Shown here piece by piece: positions 63,601 to 64,000 of a DNA stretch of 64,000 bases. The number at the start of each line of letters is the position of its first letter. The first letter of the stretch is position 1. Source of the stretch: Morococcus cerebrosus (GTDB lineage Bacteria > Pseudomonadota > Gammaproteobacteria > Burkholderiales > Neisseriaceae); NCBI RefSeq assembly GCF_022749515.1, contig NZ_CP094242.1:1426001-1490000 (forward strand), read 5' to 3'. Under the pieces are notes generated by a model, which had not been told where the DNA came from, did not search any database, and saw nothing but the letters and a program-made list of their open reading frames with translations. A program made the position numbers and the translations under genes.

Positions 63601-64000
63601 TGCCCAAAAGCGTGCCCGCCAAAACACCGCGCTCCATGCTCGGCATCGAAGACGACAAAAGCATCCCCATCATCCGCAACCCCGCCGCGCCCGAAGATGC
63701 CGAAGCCGTGTTCTACTTCCCCGGCTGCGGTTCCGAGCGTTTGTTCAGCCAAATCGGACTCGCCGTCCAAGCCATGCTCTGGCACGTCGGCGTACAAACC
63801 GTCCTGCCGCCCGGCTATATGTGTTGCGGCTATCCGCAGGACGCAGGCGGCAACAAGGCAAAAGCCGAGCAAATGAGCACCAACAACCGCGTCGCCTTCC
63901 ACCGCATGGCAAACACCCTCAACTACCTCGACATCAAAACCGTCGTCGTCAGTTGCGGCACCTGCTACGACCAGCTCGAAAAATACCGCTTCGAAGAAAT
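60645..64000 (+). CDS. FAD/FMN- and Fe-S-containing oxidoreductase (DUF3683/GlcD-GlpC type), truncated by window end
   Basis: Open through the end of the window (over 1118 codons). From N to C: an Arg-rich helical DUF3683-like region (1-150), an FAD_binding_4 domain with [13 protein letters not shown] at about 196 and [10 protein letters not shown], an FAD-oxidase C-terminal domain ([25 protein letters not shown]), a pair of 4Fe-4S motifs ([11 protein letters not shown] about 813; [12 protein letters not shown] about 875), and the start of a CCG (GlpC-like) domain ([20 protein letters not shown] about 1060). It resembles fused D-2-hydroxyacid or lactate dehydrogenases such as YdiJ-like proteins. 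ATG follows a weak ribosome site; the start is therefore tentative. The dld gene upstream suggests two routes for oxidation of hydroxyacids. Confidence 0.9.
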   Translation, partial: MTTTTAPQRIREIPYNYTSYTDREIVIRLLGDEAWQILQDLRGQRRTGRSARMLFEVLGDIWVVVRNPYLVDDLLEHPKRRAALVREMRHRLNEIRKRRDDNPQVDLLVAAAEKAVERFDGSFDETRQKRRQILERLSKITKPHNIMFDGLARVTHVTDATDWRVEYPFVVVNPDTEAEIAPLVRALIELDLVIIPRGGGTGYTGGAVPLDANSAVINTEKLDKHRGVEFVELAGLDGKHPIIHCGAGVVTRRVEETAHQAGLVFAVDPTSADASCVGGNVAMNAGGKKAVLWGTALDNLAYWQMVNPQGEWLRIERVRHNFGKIHDEETAVFDVHTLDSDGLNIVKTERLEIPGHKFRKVGLGKDVTDKFLSGLPGVQKEGTDGIITSVAFVLHKMPKYTRTVCMEFFGTVATATPSIVEIRDFLLAHDSVRLAGLEHLDWRYVRAVGYATKAAGKGRPKMVLLADVVSDDEAAVEAAAEHICELARARDGEGFIAVSPEARKTFWLDRSRTAAIAKHTNAFKINEDVVIPLERLGEYSDGIERINIELSIQNKLTLCAALEQYLSGKLPIDKMGTDLPTAELLGERGKHALAHVSAVKERWDWLLANLDTPLADYKARYGAAVHAAPEAKDNESCFTAFRDFRLRVSVKEDVMKPLAEIFSGKTDTKIIEGLGKIHAKTVRGRVFVALHMHAGDGNVHTNIPVNSDDAQMLQTAYRSVERIMKLARSLGGVISGEHGIGITKLEFLTDEDLQPFWDYKNQVDPKHTFNRHKLMKGSDLRNAYTPSFELLGAESLIMEKSDLGTIADSIKDCLRCGKCKPVCSTHVPRANLLYSPRNKILGVGLLTEAFLYEEQTRRGVSIKHFEELMDIGDHCTVCHRCVKPCPVNIDFGDVTVAIRNYLADSGHKRFAPAASMGMAFLNATGPKTIKALRAAMIQTGFPAQNFAYKIGKLLPVGTKKQKAEPKATVGTAPVKEQIIHFINRPLPKSVPAKTPRSMLGIEDDKSIPIIRNPAAPEDAEAVFYFPGCGSERLFSQIGLAVQAMLWHVGVQTVLPPGYMCCGYPQDAGGNKAKAEQMSTNNRVAFHRMANTLNYLDIKTVVVSCGTCYDQLEKYRFEE

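Noticed and set aside
61203-63902. Several long minus-strand open frames in the last 3 kb
   Set aside because: All are shadows of the large oxidoreductase gene, which has a continuous domain series on the plus strand.

Overview
The window reads as a chromosomal segment of a commensal Neisseria. The evidence is dense copies of the 12-base DNA uptake sequence AGGTCGTCTGAA, many as inverted pairs acting as terminators, plus Neisseria-type repeats (a short Correia element, dRS3 repeats), two copies of an IS30-family element that I take to be IS1655, and a set of core betaproteobacterial genes. From memory this DUS spelling is the 'mucosa' dialect, used by N. mucosa, N. sicca and relatives rather than meningococcus or gonococcus, which use GCCGTCTGAA. 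Most genes have high-GC third positions. Several AT-rich islands stand out.

Layout. 0-1.2 kb: a small lipoprotein, a broken REP-associated transposase and palindromic repeats. 1.2-3.3 kb: an AT-rich two-gene operon (DUF4435/TOPRIM-like protein and ABC-type ATPase) resembling the PARIS anti-phage system, directly downstream of uvrA, whose last codons are shifted out of frame at a run of seven G. 6.4-11.5 kb: psd, two small genes, argD, a class 1A dihydroorotate dehydrogenase and a DODA-type dioxygenase. 11.8-15.4 kb: a truncated IS5-type element, then a copper module (cueR, copZ, copA) whose front part carries Eikenella-type uptake sequences (AGGCTACCTGAA), a sign of import. 15.5-17.9 kb: ttcA, a DUF456 membrane protein and a UPF0149/SEC-C protein. 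17.9-19 kb: IS30 copy 1. 19-24.7 kb: dacC, ilvA, bamD/rluD (start codons overlapping head to head) and a membrane protein. 24.7-25.5 kb: two tandem unknown paralogues. 25.5-28.1 kb: pgeF, yciA, nnrS.

28.1-34.3 kb is a mosaic: a low-GC CadD-type transporter gene between two copies of a 215-bp repeat, then a NitT/TauT-type ABC transporter (ATPase, permease, substrate-binding protein) split by an inserted lipoprotein plus unknown gene pair. 34.6-42 kb: an EamA transporter, an intact IS5-type element, lepA-lepB, mtnN and a PilU-type retraction ATPase. 42.5-43.9 kb: pgsA followed by four tRNA-Gly, one tRNA-Cys, one aberrant tRNA-Cys-like gene and tRNA-Leu; E. coli has the same basic order (pgsA-glyW-cysT-leuZ). 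44-55 kb: a zincin-like protein, fixH-ccoG, tkt, an LtaS-like sulfatase-fold enzyme, yaaA, two tRNA-Ser, rubredoxin, an acyl-CoA dehydrogenase-like protein and an AhpD-like protein. 55.4-64 kb: dld, IS30 copy 2, a sugar MFS transporter, a short Correia element, the SRP RNA gene and a large FAD/Fe-S oxidoreductase cut by the window end.

The strongest leads are the PARIS-like pair, the repeat-bracketed cadD insertion, the foreign-dialect copper module, both IS30 copies sitting in the same place inside an uptake sequence, the aberrant tRNA-Cys-like gene and the uvrA frameshift. All assignments rest on reading motifs by eye; no database search was possible.
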